Assembly: GCA_937907485.1 (NCBI GenBank)
Contig: CALESR010000377.1
Location: 1 to 7,128, forward strand
Direction of reading: 5' to 3'
Length of the DNA: 7,128 nucleotides
From: an uncultured Paracoccaceae bacterium
GTDB taxonomy: Bacteria; Pseudomonadota; Alphaproteobacteria; Rhodobacterales; Rhodobacteraceae
The position numbers and the translations under genes were made by a program. Under the pieces are notes generated by a model, which was given only the letters and a program-made list of their open reading frames with translations, had not been told where the DNA came from and searched no databases. Positions 1 through 6,925 of the stretch are shown here, piece by piece (position 1 is the first letter of the stretch; every line of letters begins with the position of its first letter).

Positions 1-922
1 GCGCGGCCCACAGGAACGTCTCGGCGGCGCGGAAGTTCTGGTATTCGGCCTCGGTAAAGAAGCCAAGGCCGACGAGTTCCGCCGCCTTGCCGACCCGGTG
101 GATGTATTTGGCGATCCAGTAGAGGGTCTGCAGGTCACGCAGCCCGCCCTTGCCCTCCTTGACGTTGGGCTCCAGCATATAGCGCTGGCCGCCCTGTTTT
201 TGGTGCCGGTCGGCGCGTTCGGCCAGCTTGGCCTCGATGAATTCGGCCTCGGTGCCGGTGAAGAGTTCCTTCCACAGCCGGTCTTTCAGCTCGCGCGCAA
301 GATCGCGGTCACCGGCCAGAAAGCGCATTTCCAGCAGGGCGGTGCGGATGGTGTAATCGGCGCGGCCCAGCCGCAGGCAATCCTCGATCGAGCGGCTGGA
401 ATGGCCGATCTTCAGCTTCAGATCCCACAGGATATAGAGCGTGGATTCGATGACACTTTCCGCCCAGCCGGTCATCTTGTGCGGGGCGAGGAACAGCAGG
501 TCGACGTCGGAATGCGGCGCCATCTCGGCCCGGCCATAGCCGCCGACGGCCATCACCGCCATGCGCTGACCCAGCGTCGGCGAGGGGTTCGGGTGCAGGT
601 TCAGTTGCGCGATCTGCAGGGCAACGATCACCACCACATCGGTCAGCCAGCTTTGCGCCCGGACATAGGCGCGGCTGTCGCGTGGTTGGGCGATCAGCGC
701 CGCCGACAGCGCCGCATTGCCGGTGCGCAGCGCGTCTGCCAGCAGCCGCACCGCCAGCGCGCGCACCTCGCGCGGGTCACCTTGCGCGGCCAGCCCGTCG
801 CGCAGCGCGCGGTCCAGCGCGTCGAGGTCGCAGATCGTGGCCTGCGGGCAGATCAGGGTTTCGTCGGGGCCAAGGGCCGGGAGCAGGGCATAGCGCCGCT
901 CGGCAACGGCGGGTGCAGTCAC
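1..922 (-). CDS. glnD: [Protein-PII] uridylyltransferase / uridylyl-removing enzyme GlnD, N-terminal part (runs off left edge)
   Basis: GlnD is the cytoplasmic sensor of nitrogen status. It uridylylates PII proteins (GlnB/GlnK) when glutamine is low and removes UMP when glutamine is high. The 307 codons seen hold the nucleotidyltransferase part: GGYGRAEMAPHSDVD at residues 127-141, with the metal-binding pair D139/D141, and the family signature EPNVKEGKGGLRDLQ at 251-265. Family members are about 900 residues, so the HD (UMP-removing) and the two ACT (glutamine-sensing) domains must lie beyond base 1. The start is taken as GTG at 922-920: the minus strand has GAGGG seven bases before it, and no ATG occurs until codon 121, too close to the catalytic motif. 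The gene follows the lipoprotein gene by 10 bases, so it is probably read from the same promoter. The usual GRGEL is GRAEM here, a mild change outside the catalytic aspartates. Confidence 0.96.
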   Translation of the reverse strand, partial: MTAPAVAERRYALLPALGPDETLICPQATICDLDALDRALRDGLAAQGDPREVRALAVRLLADALRTGNAALSAALIAQPRDSRAYVRAQSWLTDVVVIVALQIAQLNLHPNPSPTLGQRMAVMAVGGYGRAEMAPHSDVDLLFLAPHKMTGWAESVIESTLYILWDLKLKIGHSSRSIEDCLRLGRADYTIRTALLEMRFLAGDRDLARELKDRLWKELFTGTEAEFIEAKLAERADRHQKQGGQRYMLEPNVKEGKGGLRDLQTLYWIAKYIHRVGKAAELVGLGFFTEAEYQNFRAAETFLWAA

Positions 923-932
923 AATGTCGCCC

Positions 933-2123
933 TCACGACCCCGAGCCGGCAAAGCTGCGCGGTGCCGGGTCAAGGATCACCACCGCGTTGTCGCGGATCG
1001 TCGCCACCGCCAGCCCGCGCTGGTTGGTGCCGTCAGGCAAGAGCCGGAACACGCCGTTCACCCCGACAAAGCCCGACCCCTGCGTCAGCGAGGCCTGCCC
1101 CAGCGCATCCGGGGCGCCGGTGCCGAGGAGCGCGCCGATCGCGGCGATACCGTCATAGGCCAGCCCGGCAATCGGATGCGGCGTCGCGCCAAAGGCGGCG
1201 GCATAGCGCGCCTCGAACTGCGCCAGAACCTCAGGATCGGGCATGGTGAACCAGCCGTCCTGCAGCCCGCGCAGTTGCAGCGTCGCCGCGGGCACGTTCC
1301 ATTGGGTGATGCCCATGAACTGGAACTGCGGGTGGGCGATGCGGTTGTCGGGCAGCAGTTGCGCCAGAATCGGCAAGGCCCCGGCACTGTCAGCGGTGAA
1401 GAGGACCGAGCGCGCCCCGGACGAGCGCGCGGTGCTGGCAATGGCGGGCAGCGCGTTGACGATGCCCTGCTGCGAGAATTCATAGGTCTCGGTGGCGACG
1501 ATGGTGGCGCCCGTGCCCTCGATCCCGCGGTTGACGGCGGCCAGCATCAGCTCGCCCGCCGGGGTGCGCTCGCCAATCACCATGACCTGACCGCGCGCAT
1601 TGGCGGCGGCATAGTCCAGCATGCGCCGCGCGGCATTGTCCGGCGTCAGGCCAAGGACAAAGACATTGTTGCCCGCAATCGAGGGGTTGTTGGAAAAGCT
1701 GAGCACATTCAGGCCGCTGGCCGATACCGCGGTGCCGACGGCGGCCGCCTCGGCGCCATGCACCGGGCCGAGGATGATGCGTGCGCCCTCGCTCACCGCC
1801 TGCTGCGCCATGGCGGCGGCCGTGGCCGGGTCACCCTGCGTGTCATAGACCCGCAGATCGATCTGCACGCCCGACAGGTCGCTGACCGCGAGGCGCGCGG
1901 CATTCTCCAGATTGGTGGCGAGGATCGCATTGCCCGGCACCGACGACCCGGCGGGCAACAGCAAGGCCACCACCACCGGCGCCGAGGTATCCACCTGCGG
2001 ACCCGCGCCGCCAAACCCCGAGGGCATGCAGCCGGTCAGCGCCAGAACCGCCGCCATCGACAGAACGGCGCGGCGCGACGGGGCTTTGACGGAACGGCAC
2101 AGCGACAGCGCGGATACGAACAT
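933..2123 (-). CDS. Penicillin-binding protein activator, LppC/LpoA family lipoprotein (short form)
   Basis: A predicted 396-residue exported lipoprotein with the periplasmic-binding-protein (type I) fold of the LppC/LpoA family. E. coli LpoA stimulates the peptidoglycan synthase PBP1A from the outer membrane. The N terminus has basic residues (R10, K13, R17, R18), a hydrophobic stretch at about 19-30 and a lipobox ending LTGC with C32 as the lipidated residue. Met-Pro follows the Cys, with no Asp at +2, which by the E. coli rule favours the outer membrane. The body opens with VVALLLPAGS (51-60) and carries ARIILGPVHG (114-123), LSFSNNPSIAG (141-151) and LAYDGIAAIGALL (321-333), all typical of the fold. 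E. coli LpoA is nearly 700 residues, with a TPR-like N-terminal domain that is absent here. The start at 2123 is preferred over the ATG at 2135 because AGGA lies six bases before it, whereas the upstream ATG has no ribosome site. Whether it activates a PBP in this organism is inferred from family membership; a ligand-binding role is also possible. Confidence 0.88.
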   Translation of the reverse strand: MFVSALSLCRSVKAPSRRAVLSMAAVLALTGCMPSGFGGAGPQVDTSAPVVVALLLPAGSSVPGNAILATNLENAARLAVSDLSGVQIDLRVYDTQGDPATAAAMAQQAVSEGARIILGPVHGAEAAAVGTAVSASGLNVLSFSNNPSIAGNNVFVLGLTPDNAARRMLDYAAANARGQVMVIGERTPAGELMLAAVNRGIEGTGATIVATETYEFSQQGIVNALPAIASTARSSGARSVLFTADSAGALPILAQLLPDNRIAHPQFQFMGITQWNVPAATLQLRGLQDGWFTMPDPEVLAQFEARYAAAFGATPHPIAGLAYDGIAAIGALLGTGAPDALGQASLTQGSGFVGVNGVFRLLPDGTNQRGLAVATIRDNAVVILDPAPRSFAGSGS

Positions 2124-2180
2124 CGGAGTCCTCATGACAACAACAGGCAATGGCGGTTGCGGCGGCCTGCGGCGCGCGTC

Positions 2181-2209
2181 ACAGTATTGGACGCACCGGA
2201 TGAAGTAAA
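2181..2209 (-). promoter_or_regulatory. Possible sigma-70-type promoter for the lipoprotein-glnD operon
   Basis: In the 105-base divergent gap between the lipoprotein gene and rsmI, the minus strand reads TTTACT (2209-2204), 17 bases, then TACTGT (2186-2181). The -35 matches consensus at four of six positions and the -10 only weakly. It would leave a leader of about 50 bases before the start at 2123. The position and exact 17-base spacing support it; the poor -10 does not. I found no convincing rsmI promoter in the same gap: the plus-strand TTGGAC at 2187 would start transcription after the rsmI ribosome site. Confidence 0.3.
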
Positions 2210-2228
2210 CGTATCTGTGGAGACCCCG

Positions 2229-3164
2229 ATGAGCGATGCGCAAGATCCCGACGATGCCGCGCTCGACTCCGGGCTGGACAGCGGCCGCTGGCACGACGCC
2301 GACGCGCGGCCCCGGCGCATCGAGCCCGGCCTGCATCTGCTGGCCACCCCCATCGGTGCGGCGCGCGACATTACGCTGCACGCGCTGGATCTGCTGGCGG
2401 GGGCCGATGTGCTGGCCGCCGAGGACACCCGCAGCCTGCGCCGCCTGATGGAGATCCACGGGGTGCGGCTGAACGACCGCCCGCTGATCGCCTATCACGA
2501 CCACAACGGCGCGCAGGTCCGCCCCCGGTTGCTGGCGCTGATCGCCGAGGGCAAGTCGGTCGCCTATGCCTCGGAGGCCGGCACGCCGCTGGTCGCCGAT
2601 CCGGGGTTTCAACTGGCCCGCGCGGTGATCGCCGACGGGCACGCGCTGCGCACGGCGCCGGGGGCCTCGGCGGTGCTGGCGGCGCTGACGGTCGGTGGGT
2701 TGCCGACCGACCGATTCTGCTTTGCCGGATTTGCCCCACCGAAAGGCGCCGAACGCCGCAACTGGCTGACCGAAATCGCTCGGATTCCGGCGACGCTGGT
2801 GCTGTACGAATCGCCCAAACGCATTCACCGATTGTTAGATGAATTGCGCGAAGGTGGCGAAGGGCACAGGGACTGCGCCCTGTGCCGCGAACTCACCAAA
2901 CGCTTCGAAGAGGTGATTCGCGGGTCGATCAACGAGGTGGCAGCCGCCATAGATGGTCGTGCGCTGAAGGGGGAAATCGTGCTGCTGATCGACCGCGCCG
3001 CAGCGGTCGCCACCGGGGCCGATGATCTCGATGCCGCACTGCGCGGCGCCTTGCAGGGCCAGAGCCTGCGCGAGGCGGTGGCGCAGGTTGTCGAGGCGAC
3101 CGGACTGCCCCGGCGGCAGGTGTATCAGCGGGCGCTCGCGCTCGGAGGGGACGGTGACGAATGA
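2229..3164 (+). CDS. rsmI: 16S rRNA (cytidine(1402)-2'-O)-methyltransferase RsmI
   Basis: RsmI transfers a methyl group from S-adenosylmethionine to the 2'-OH of C1402 in the decoding centre of 16S rRNA. The predicted 311-residue protein is a SPOUT-unrelated tetrapyrrole-methylase-fold (class III) enzyme. It shows LATPIGAARDITL (38-50), AAEDTRSLRRLM (63-74), YHDHN (89-93), SEAGTPLVADPGF (115-127), APGASAVLAAL (143-153), LYESPKRIHRLLDEL (192-206), ELTKRFEE (221-228) and KGEIVLLI (247-254). A C-terminal helix-turn-helix-like tail typical of RsmI follows (SLREAVAQVVEATGLPRRQVYQ, about 279-300). The start at 2229 is supported by GGAG seven bases upstream. Two small oddities: an acidic extension of about 30 residues precedes the fold, with a short DSGLDSG repeat, and the usual SDAGTP is SEAGTP. 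The frame is open well upstream of 2229, but that stretch is antisense to the lipoprotein gene and has no suitable start. Overlaps yraN by four bases. Confidence 0.95.
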   Translation: MSDAQDPDDAALDSGLDSGRWHDADARPRRIEPGLHLLATPIGAARDITLHALDLLAGADVLAAEDTRSLRRLMEIHGVRLNDRPLIAYHDHNGAQVRPRLLALIAEGKSVAYASEAGTPLVADPGFQLARAVIADGHALRTAPGASAVLAALTVGGLPTDRFCFAGFAPPKGAERRNWLTEIARIPATLVLYESPKRIHRLLDELREGGEGHRDCALCRELTKRFEEVIRGSINEVAAAIDGRALKGEIVLLIDRAAAVATGADDLDAALRGALQGQSLREAVAQVVEATGLPRRQVYQRALALGGDGDE

Positions 3165-3514
3165 GCGGGGCAGTTTCCTATCACGCGGGCCTGTCGGCCG
3201 AGGATCAGGTCGCGCGCGATTACCAGCGCCGGGGCTATCCGCTGGCGGCGCATCGCTGGCGCGGCAAGGGCGGCGAGATCGACCTCATCACCCGCGATGG
3301 TGAGGGGTTCGTCTTTGTCGAGGTCAAGAAAAGCCGCAACCACAGCCGCGCCGCGGAGCGTGTGTCGGTGCGGCAGATCCACAGGCTCTATGCCGCGGCC
3401 AGCGAATTCCTCGCGCAATGCCCGCGCGGGCTGAACACGCTGGCGCGCTTTGATGTGGCGCTGGTCGATGGTCAGGGCCGGATCGAGATCCTCGAAAACG
3501 CTCTGTGCGCGTAA
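3161..3514 (+). CDS. yraN: UPF0102 / YraN family endonuclease-fold protein
   Basis: A 117-residue cytoplasmic protein, the usual length for YraN. The family has a restriction-endonuclease-like fold, but its substrate is not established. The PD-(D/E)xK-type residues are present: E14 in the N-terminal helix, GEIDLI at 38-43 (E39, D41) and VFVEVK at 51-56 (E54, K56), followed by the family ending RFDVALVD (96-103). Its ATG overlaps the rsmI stop as ATGA at 3161-3164, and GGAGG lies 12 bases upstream, so it is probably translated by coupling with rsmI. The family is often found beside rsmI/lpoA in proteobacteria and beside comM/dprA in many other bacteria. A role in DNA repair or in handling incoming DNA has been suggested by context only. 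Confidence 0.93.
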   Translation: MSGAVSYHAGLSAEDQVARDYQRRGYPLAAHRWRGKGGEIDLITRDGEGFVFVEVKKSRNHSRAAERVSVRQIHRLYAAASEFLAQCPRGLNTLARFDVALVDGQGRIEILENALCA

Positions 3515-3544
3515 CTTCGGCCCTGCAATTGAAACTTCGGTCCT
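3513..3544 (+). repeat. Imperfect direct repeat (2 x 12 bases, 20-base period) between yraN and gshB
   Basis: AACTTCGGCCCT at 3513-3524 and AACTTCGGTCCT at 3533-3544 match at 11 of 12 positions. They start exactly 20 bases apart, about two turns of the helix. The first copy begins within the yraN stop codon. The arrangement would suit a dimeric regulator or tandem operator ahead of gshB, but could also be a chance duplication. A TTGAAA that could serve as a -35 (3529-3534) lies between and into the second copy; the best -10-like match, TCTAAG at 3554-3559, is 19 bases away, which is too far to be convincing. Confidence 0.55.
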
Positions 3545-3563
3545 TCTGGTCCATCTAAGGCCG

Positions 3564-3591
3564 GGGGCAAGGCCCCATGACATGCAGGAGG
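3564..3591 (+). promoter_or_regulatory. Small hairpin and strong ribosome binding site of gshB
   Basis: GGGGC (3564-3568), a three-base loop, and GCCCC (3572-3576) form a short GC hairpin with no T-run after it, so it is not a standard intrinsic terminator. AGGAGG at 3586-3591 then sits four bases before the gshB ATG and is the strongest ribosome site in the window. The hairpin could stabilise the 5' end of the gshB message or be without function. Confidence 0.5.
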
Positions 3592-3595
3592 GATC

Positions 3596-4543
3596 ATGGC
3601 GCTGCGCATCGCTTTCCAGATGGACCCGATCGGGGGCGTCAACATCAACGCCGACAGCTCGTTCCGCCTCGCCGAAGAGGCGCAGGCGCGCGGGCATCAG
3701 CTCTGGGTCTATACGCCGGACAAGCTGGTCTTTGACGAGGGGCGGGTGATGGCCCGGGCCAATGCGCTGCGGGTGCAGCGCGTGCAGGGCGACCATGCGC
3801 ATCTGGGTCCGGCCGAGGTGATCGACCTCGCCACGATGGATGTCGTCTGGCTGCGTCAGTATCCGCCGTTTGACATGGCCTATATCACCACGACGCATCT
3901 GCTCGACCTGATCCGCGAGACGACGCTGGTGGTCAATGATCCGTTCTGGGTGCGCAATTACCCGGAAAAGCTGCTGGTGCTGCAATTCCCACAACTGACG
4001 CCGCCGACGATGATCGCCCGCAATCTGGACGACATCCGCGCCTTCAAGCACCGCCACGGCGACATCATCCTCAAGCCGCTGTATGGCAACGGCGGCGCCG
4101 GGGTGTTCCGGCTGGACGCGGGCGACCGCAACCTCGCCTCGCTGCATGAGATGTTCTCGGGCTTCTCGCGCGAGCCGCTGATCGTGCAGAAGTTCCTGCC
4201 TGCGGTGTCCAAGGGCGACAAGCGGGTGATTCTGGTCGACGGCGAGCCGGTCGGCGCCATCAACCGCGTTCCGGCCGAGGGTGAGACGCGCTCGAACCTG
4301 CATGTCGGCGGGCGGGCGGAAAAGATCGCGCTGACCGCGCGCGACCGCGAGATCTGCGCCGCCATCGGCCCCTTGCTGCGCGAGCGCGGGCAGGTCTTCG
4401 TCGGCATCGACGTGATCGGCGACTGGCTGACCGAGATCAACCTGACCTCGCCGACAGGGATACAGGAACTGGAGCGGTTCGACGGTATCAACGTTGCCGC
4501 CCGGATCTGGGAGGCCATCGAAGCCCGCCGCGCCGCGCGATGA
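3596..4543 (+). CDS. gshB: Glutathione synthetase
   Basis: Predicted to catalyse the second step of glutathione synthesis: ATP-dependent joining of gamma-glutamylcysteine and glycine. It is a cytosolic ATP-grasp enzyme of 315 residues, almost the length of E. coli GshB. The N-terminal prokaryotic GSH-S domain begins LRIAFQMDPI (3-12) and has WLRQYPPFDMAYI (85-97). The ATP-grasp domain shows DIILKPLYGNGGAGVF (156-171), the glycine-rich ATP loop, and GDKRVILVDGEPVGAINRVP (207-226). It also has the metal- and substrate-binding segment GIDVIGDWLTEINLTSPTG (270-288), with E280 and N282 as expected metal ligands. The start at 3596 has AGGAGG four bases upstream. It lies 81 bases after yraN, so it may have its own promoter, and it overlaps the next gene as ATGA. 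All expected motifs are present. Confidence 0.97.
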   Translation: MALRIAFQMDPIGGVNINADSSFRLAEEAQARGHQLWVYTPDKLVFDEGRVMARANALRVQRVQGDHAHLGPAEVIDLATMDVVWLRQYPPFDMAYITTTHLLDLIRETTLVVNDPFWVRNYPEKLLVLQFPQLTPPTMIARNLDDIRAFKHRHGDIILKPLYGNGGAGVFRLDAGDRNLASLHEMFSGFSREPLIVQKFLPAVSKGDKRVILVDGEPVGAINRVPAEGETRSNLHVGGRAEKIALTARDREICAAIGPLLRERGQVFVGIDVIGDWLTEINLTSPTGIQELERFDGINVAARIWEAIEARRAAR

Positions 4544-5445
4544 CGTGGCAGGCGGCGCTCATCCGCTGGGTCGCGCGGCATCTGGTGCGGCCATTGGTGG
4601 CGCGGAGCCGCGACCCGCTGGTCGCCCGCGCCCGGCTGGAACGGGTTGCCCGGCTGGGTCCGCGCCCCGCGCCGCACCATCTGGCGCTGCCCGCGGTTGC
4701 CGGGGTGCCGGGGCTGTGGGTTTCGGCGCGGCCGTCGCGTGAGGGGGTGATCCTCTATCTGCACGGCGGCGCCTATGTGATGGGCAGCGCGCGCACCCAT
4801 GCCGCGCTGGCCTCGCATCTGGCGCGGCGCAGCGGTCTGAGGGTCTTTCTGCCCGATTACCCGCTGGCGCCGGAACAGCCCTTTCCCGCCGGTTTTGACG
4901 GCGCGCTGGCGGCCTATGACGCGCTGTTGCGGCTGGGCCATGACCCGGCGCGGATCGTGCTTGGCGGTGATTCGGCGGGTGGGGGCCTTGCGCTGGCGCT
5001 GCTGGGCCATCTGTGCCGTCAGGGGCGCCCGCCTGCCGGGCTTTTCGCCTTTTCGCCCTGGACCGACCTGACGCTGGCCGGGGCCTCGCTGGTCACCAAT
5101 GCGGCGCGCGACCAGATCCTGCCCGCGCATCGCATGACCGAGACGCGGGCGCTGATCCTTGGCGGCGCGCGTCCGGCGGATGCCGATGACCCCCGCCTCT
5201 CGCCGCTGCACGCGCGCTTTCCGGCGCCTCCCCCGGTGCAGATCCATGTCGCGGAAAGCGAGATCCTGCGCGACGATGCGCTGCGGATGCGGCGGGCGCT
5301 GCCGGATGCCGAAATCCGCGTCGCCGGTGATCTGCCGCACGTCTGGCCGCTGCTGCACGGCTGGTTGCCCGAGGCCGATGCGACCCTCGACGCCACCGCC
5401 AGCTTTATCCTTTGCTGTCTGCCGCCAGAGTCAGGCGAAAACTGA
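4540..5445 (+). CDS. Alpha/beta-hydrolase, HSL-type esterase/lipase family
   Basis: A 301-residue serine hydrolase of the hormone-sensitive-lipase (bacterial family IV) type. The oxyanion-hole motif HGGAY is at 75-79, the nucleophile elbow GGDSAGG at 142-148 with S145, the acid is probably D245 or D246 (EILRDDALRM, 241-250), and the base is H267 (DLPHVWP, 264-270). The LPDYPLAPE segment (104-112) is also typical of the family. No signal peptide is apparent; the first 40 residues form an Arg-rich amphipathic cap helix, as in related enzymes, so the protein is probably cytoplasmic. The substrate is not predictable: family members act on short-chain acyl esters. Its ATG overlaps the gshB stop (ATGA, 4540-4543) and no separate ribosome site is evident, so translation is probably coupled to gshB. 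Its last 41 bases overlap the 3' end of comM on the other strand. Confidence 0.92.
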   Translation: MTWQAALIRWVARHLVRPLVARSRDPLVARARLERVARLGPRPAPHHLALPAVAGVPGLWVSARPSREGVILYLHGGAYVMGSARTHAALASHLARRSGLRVFLPDYPLAPEQPFPAGFDGALAAYDALLRLGHDPARIVLGGDSAGGGLALALLGHLCRQGRPPAGLFAFSPWTDLTLAGASLVTNAARDQILPAHRMTETRALILGGARPADADDPRLSPLHARFPAPPPVQIHVAESEILRDDALRMRRALPDAEIRVAGDLPHVWPLLHGWLPEADATLDATASFILCCLPPESGEN

Positions 5446-6925
5446 CCGCCTCGGCCAGATGCGGCAGCCGGACATCGGCACTGCTGTCGAGATCGGCGAT
5501 GGTGCGCGCCACCCGCAGCACCCGGTGATAGCCGCGCGCCGTCAGGCCAAAGCGGTCGGCCACCCGGGCCAGCAGCGCGCGCCCCTCGGCATCCGGCGCG
5601 GCGATCTCGTCGAGCAGCGCGCCCTCGGCATCGGCATTCACCCGCAGGCCGGGATGGGCGGCAAAGCGCGTCGCCTGCACCGCCCGCGCCTGCGCCACCC
5701 GCGCCGCCACCTGCGCCGAACTGTCGCCCGAAGCCGGCAGATCAAGGTCGCACCATCCGACCGGCGGCACCTCGAGCCGCAGGTCGAAGCGGTCCATCAG
5801 CGGGCCGGAAATCCGCCCCAGATATTCGTCACCACAGCCCGGCGCCCGGTTGCAGGCGCGCGCCGGTTCGGTCAGATAGCCACAGCGGCAGGGGTTCGCG
5901 GCGGCGATCAGCAGGAAACGGCAGGGATATTTCGTGTGGGCATTGGCCCGCGCGACCACCACTTCACCGGTCTCGATCGGCTGGCGCAGGGTTTCCAGCA
6001 CGGTGCGGGGAAATTCGGGGAACTCGTCCAGAAACAGCACGCCGTTGTGCGCGAGGCTGATTTCCCCCGGTTTCGCCCCGCGCCCGCCACCGACGATGGC
6101 GGCGACCGAGGCCGTGTGATGCGGCTCGCGAAAGGGCCGCACGCGTGAGATGCCGCCGTCATCGAGCAACCCGGCCAGCGAGTGAATCATCGAGGTTTCA
6201 AGGGCTTCCGCAGGCGAGAGCGGCGGCAGCAGACCCGGCAACCGCGCCGCCAGCATCGACTTGCCCGAACCGGGAGAGCCGACCATGAACAGATGATGGC
6301 GCCCGGCGGCGGCGATTTCCAGCGCGCGTTTGGCGCGCTCCTGTCCCTTGACGTCGCGCAGATCGCGGGGCGTGGGATCGGCCAGAACCTCGCCCGGCAG
6401 GGCGCGGGGCAGCGGGGACTGGCCGGTGAAATGGCGGATCGCCTCGGTCAGGGTGGCGGGCGCAAAGACCTGCGCCGCACCGACCCAGGCGGCCTCGGCG
6501 CCACAGGCGCGCGGGCACAGCAGCGACGCCCCGGCGGCGGCGGCGGCCATCGCCGCAGGCAGCGCGCCAACGACCGGCACCAGCGCGCCATCAAGCGACA
6601 ATTCGCCCAGCGAGAGGCTGCCCGCCAGATCCTCGGCCGGGATCACGCCCAGCGCACCCAGCAACGCCAGCGCAATCGGCAAATCGAAATGCGAGCCCTC
6701 CTTGGGCAGATCGGCTGGCGACAGGTTGACCGTGATGCGCCGCGGCGGCAGGGCGATCGACAGCGACGACAGCGCAGCGCGCACCCGTTCGCGCGCCTCG
6801 GACACCGCCTTGTCGGGCAGGCCGACCACCTGAAACGACGGCAGACCGGGGGTGAGCACGCATTGCGCCTCGACGATGCGGGCCTCGATCCCGTCAAAGG
6901 CCACCGTCCGCGCCCGCGCCAGCAT
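5405..6925 (-). CDS. comM: YifB/ComM family Mg-chelatase-like AAA+ ATPase
   Basis: ComM is a hexameric helicase that promotes branch migration of incoming single-stranded DNA during natural transformation. In Rhodobacter capsulatus a homologue is needed by recipients of gene transfer agent DNA. The predicted 506-residue protein has the length of E. coli ComM. An N-terminal Lon-protease-like (ChlI) domain starts LARARTVAFDGIEA and includes VNLSPADLPKEGSHFDLPIA (about 66-85). Then come Walker A GSPGSGKS (216-223), Walker B VLFLDEFPEF (296-305), the cysteine cluster NPCRCGY (344-350) with C357 and C364, and the arginine-finger region GPLMDRFDLR (374-383), followed by the C-terminal Mg-chelatase domain. 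I prefer the ATG at 6925-6923: it places LARARTVAF at the N terminus as in relatives, and GGGGTGGG lies seven bases upstream. The in-frame ATG at 6946 would add seven residues and has no ribosome site. CtrA-like half-sites lie about 40-60 bases upstream. The 3' end overlaps the convergent hydrolase gene. Confidence 0.95.
   Translation of the reverse strand: MLARARTVAFDGIEARIVEAQCVLTPGLPSFQVVGLPDKAVSEARERVRAALSSLSIALPPRRITVNLSPADLPKEGSHFDLPIALALLGALGVIPAEDLAGSLSLGELSLDGALVPVVGALPAAMAAAAAGASLLCPRACGAEAAWVGAAQVFAPATLTEAIRHFTGQSPLPRALPGEVLADPTPRDLRDVKGQERAKRALEIAAAGRHHLFMVGSPGSGKSMLAARLPGLLPPLSPAEALETSMIHSLAGLLDDGGISRVRPFREPHHTASVAAIVGGGRGAKPGEISLAHNGVLFLDEFPEFPRTVLETLRQPIETGEVVVARANAHTKYPCRFLLIAAANPCRCGYLTEPARACNRAPGCGDEYLGRISGPLMDRFDLRLEVPPVGWCDLDLPASGDSSAQVAARVAQARAVQATRFAAHPGLRVNADAEGALLDEIAAPDAEGRALLARVADRFGLTARGYHRVLRVARTIADLDSSADVRLPHLAEAVSFRLTLAADSKG

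Noticed and set aside
98..1249. Long plus-strand open frame across the left end, and its overlapping plus-strand frames at 682-1158 and 924-2228
   Set aside because: They are antisense to glnD and the lipoprotein gene, low in complexity (rich in Arg, Gly, Ala, Pro), and resemble no protein family. They are shadows in GC-rich coding sequence.
2187..2215. TTGGAC plus a 17-base spacer as an rsmI promoter
   Set aside because: The -10 would be CGTATC and transcription would begin at or after the GGAG ribosome site of rsmI, so it cannot serve that gene.
2124..2828. Upstream extension of the lipoprotein frame to an ATG at 2828
   Set aside because: The extension is antisense to rsmI. A lipoprotein signal sequence must be N-terminal, which requires a start at 2123 (or 2135).
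2700..2870. Locally lower GC and a rare TTA codon (2835-2837) within rsmI as a sign of transferred DNA
   Set aside because: The stretch is short and lies inside conserved RsmI motifs with no break in the protein, so normal variation explains it.
3564..3576. Hairpin before gshB as a transcription terminator of rsmI-yraN
   Set aside because: The stem has only five base pairs and there is no T-run after it; the gshB ribosome site follows at once.
3125..5358. Minus-strand open frames of 392 and 466 codons across gshB and the hydrolase gene
   Set aside because: The plus strand carries complete, motif-bearing enzymes here. The minus-strand products are Arg/Gln-rich with no recognisable domain, as expected for the complement of GC-rich genes.
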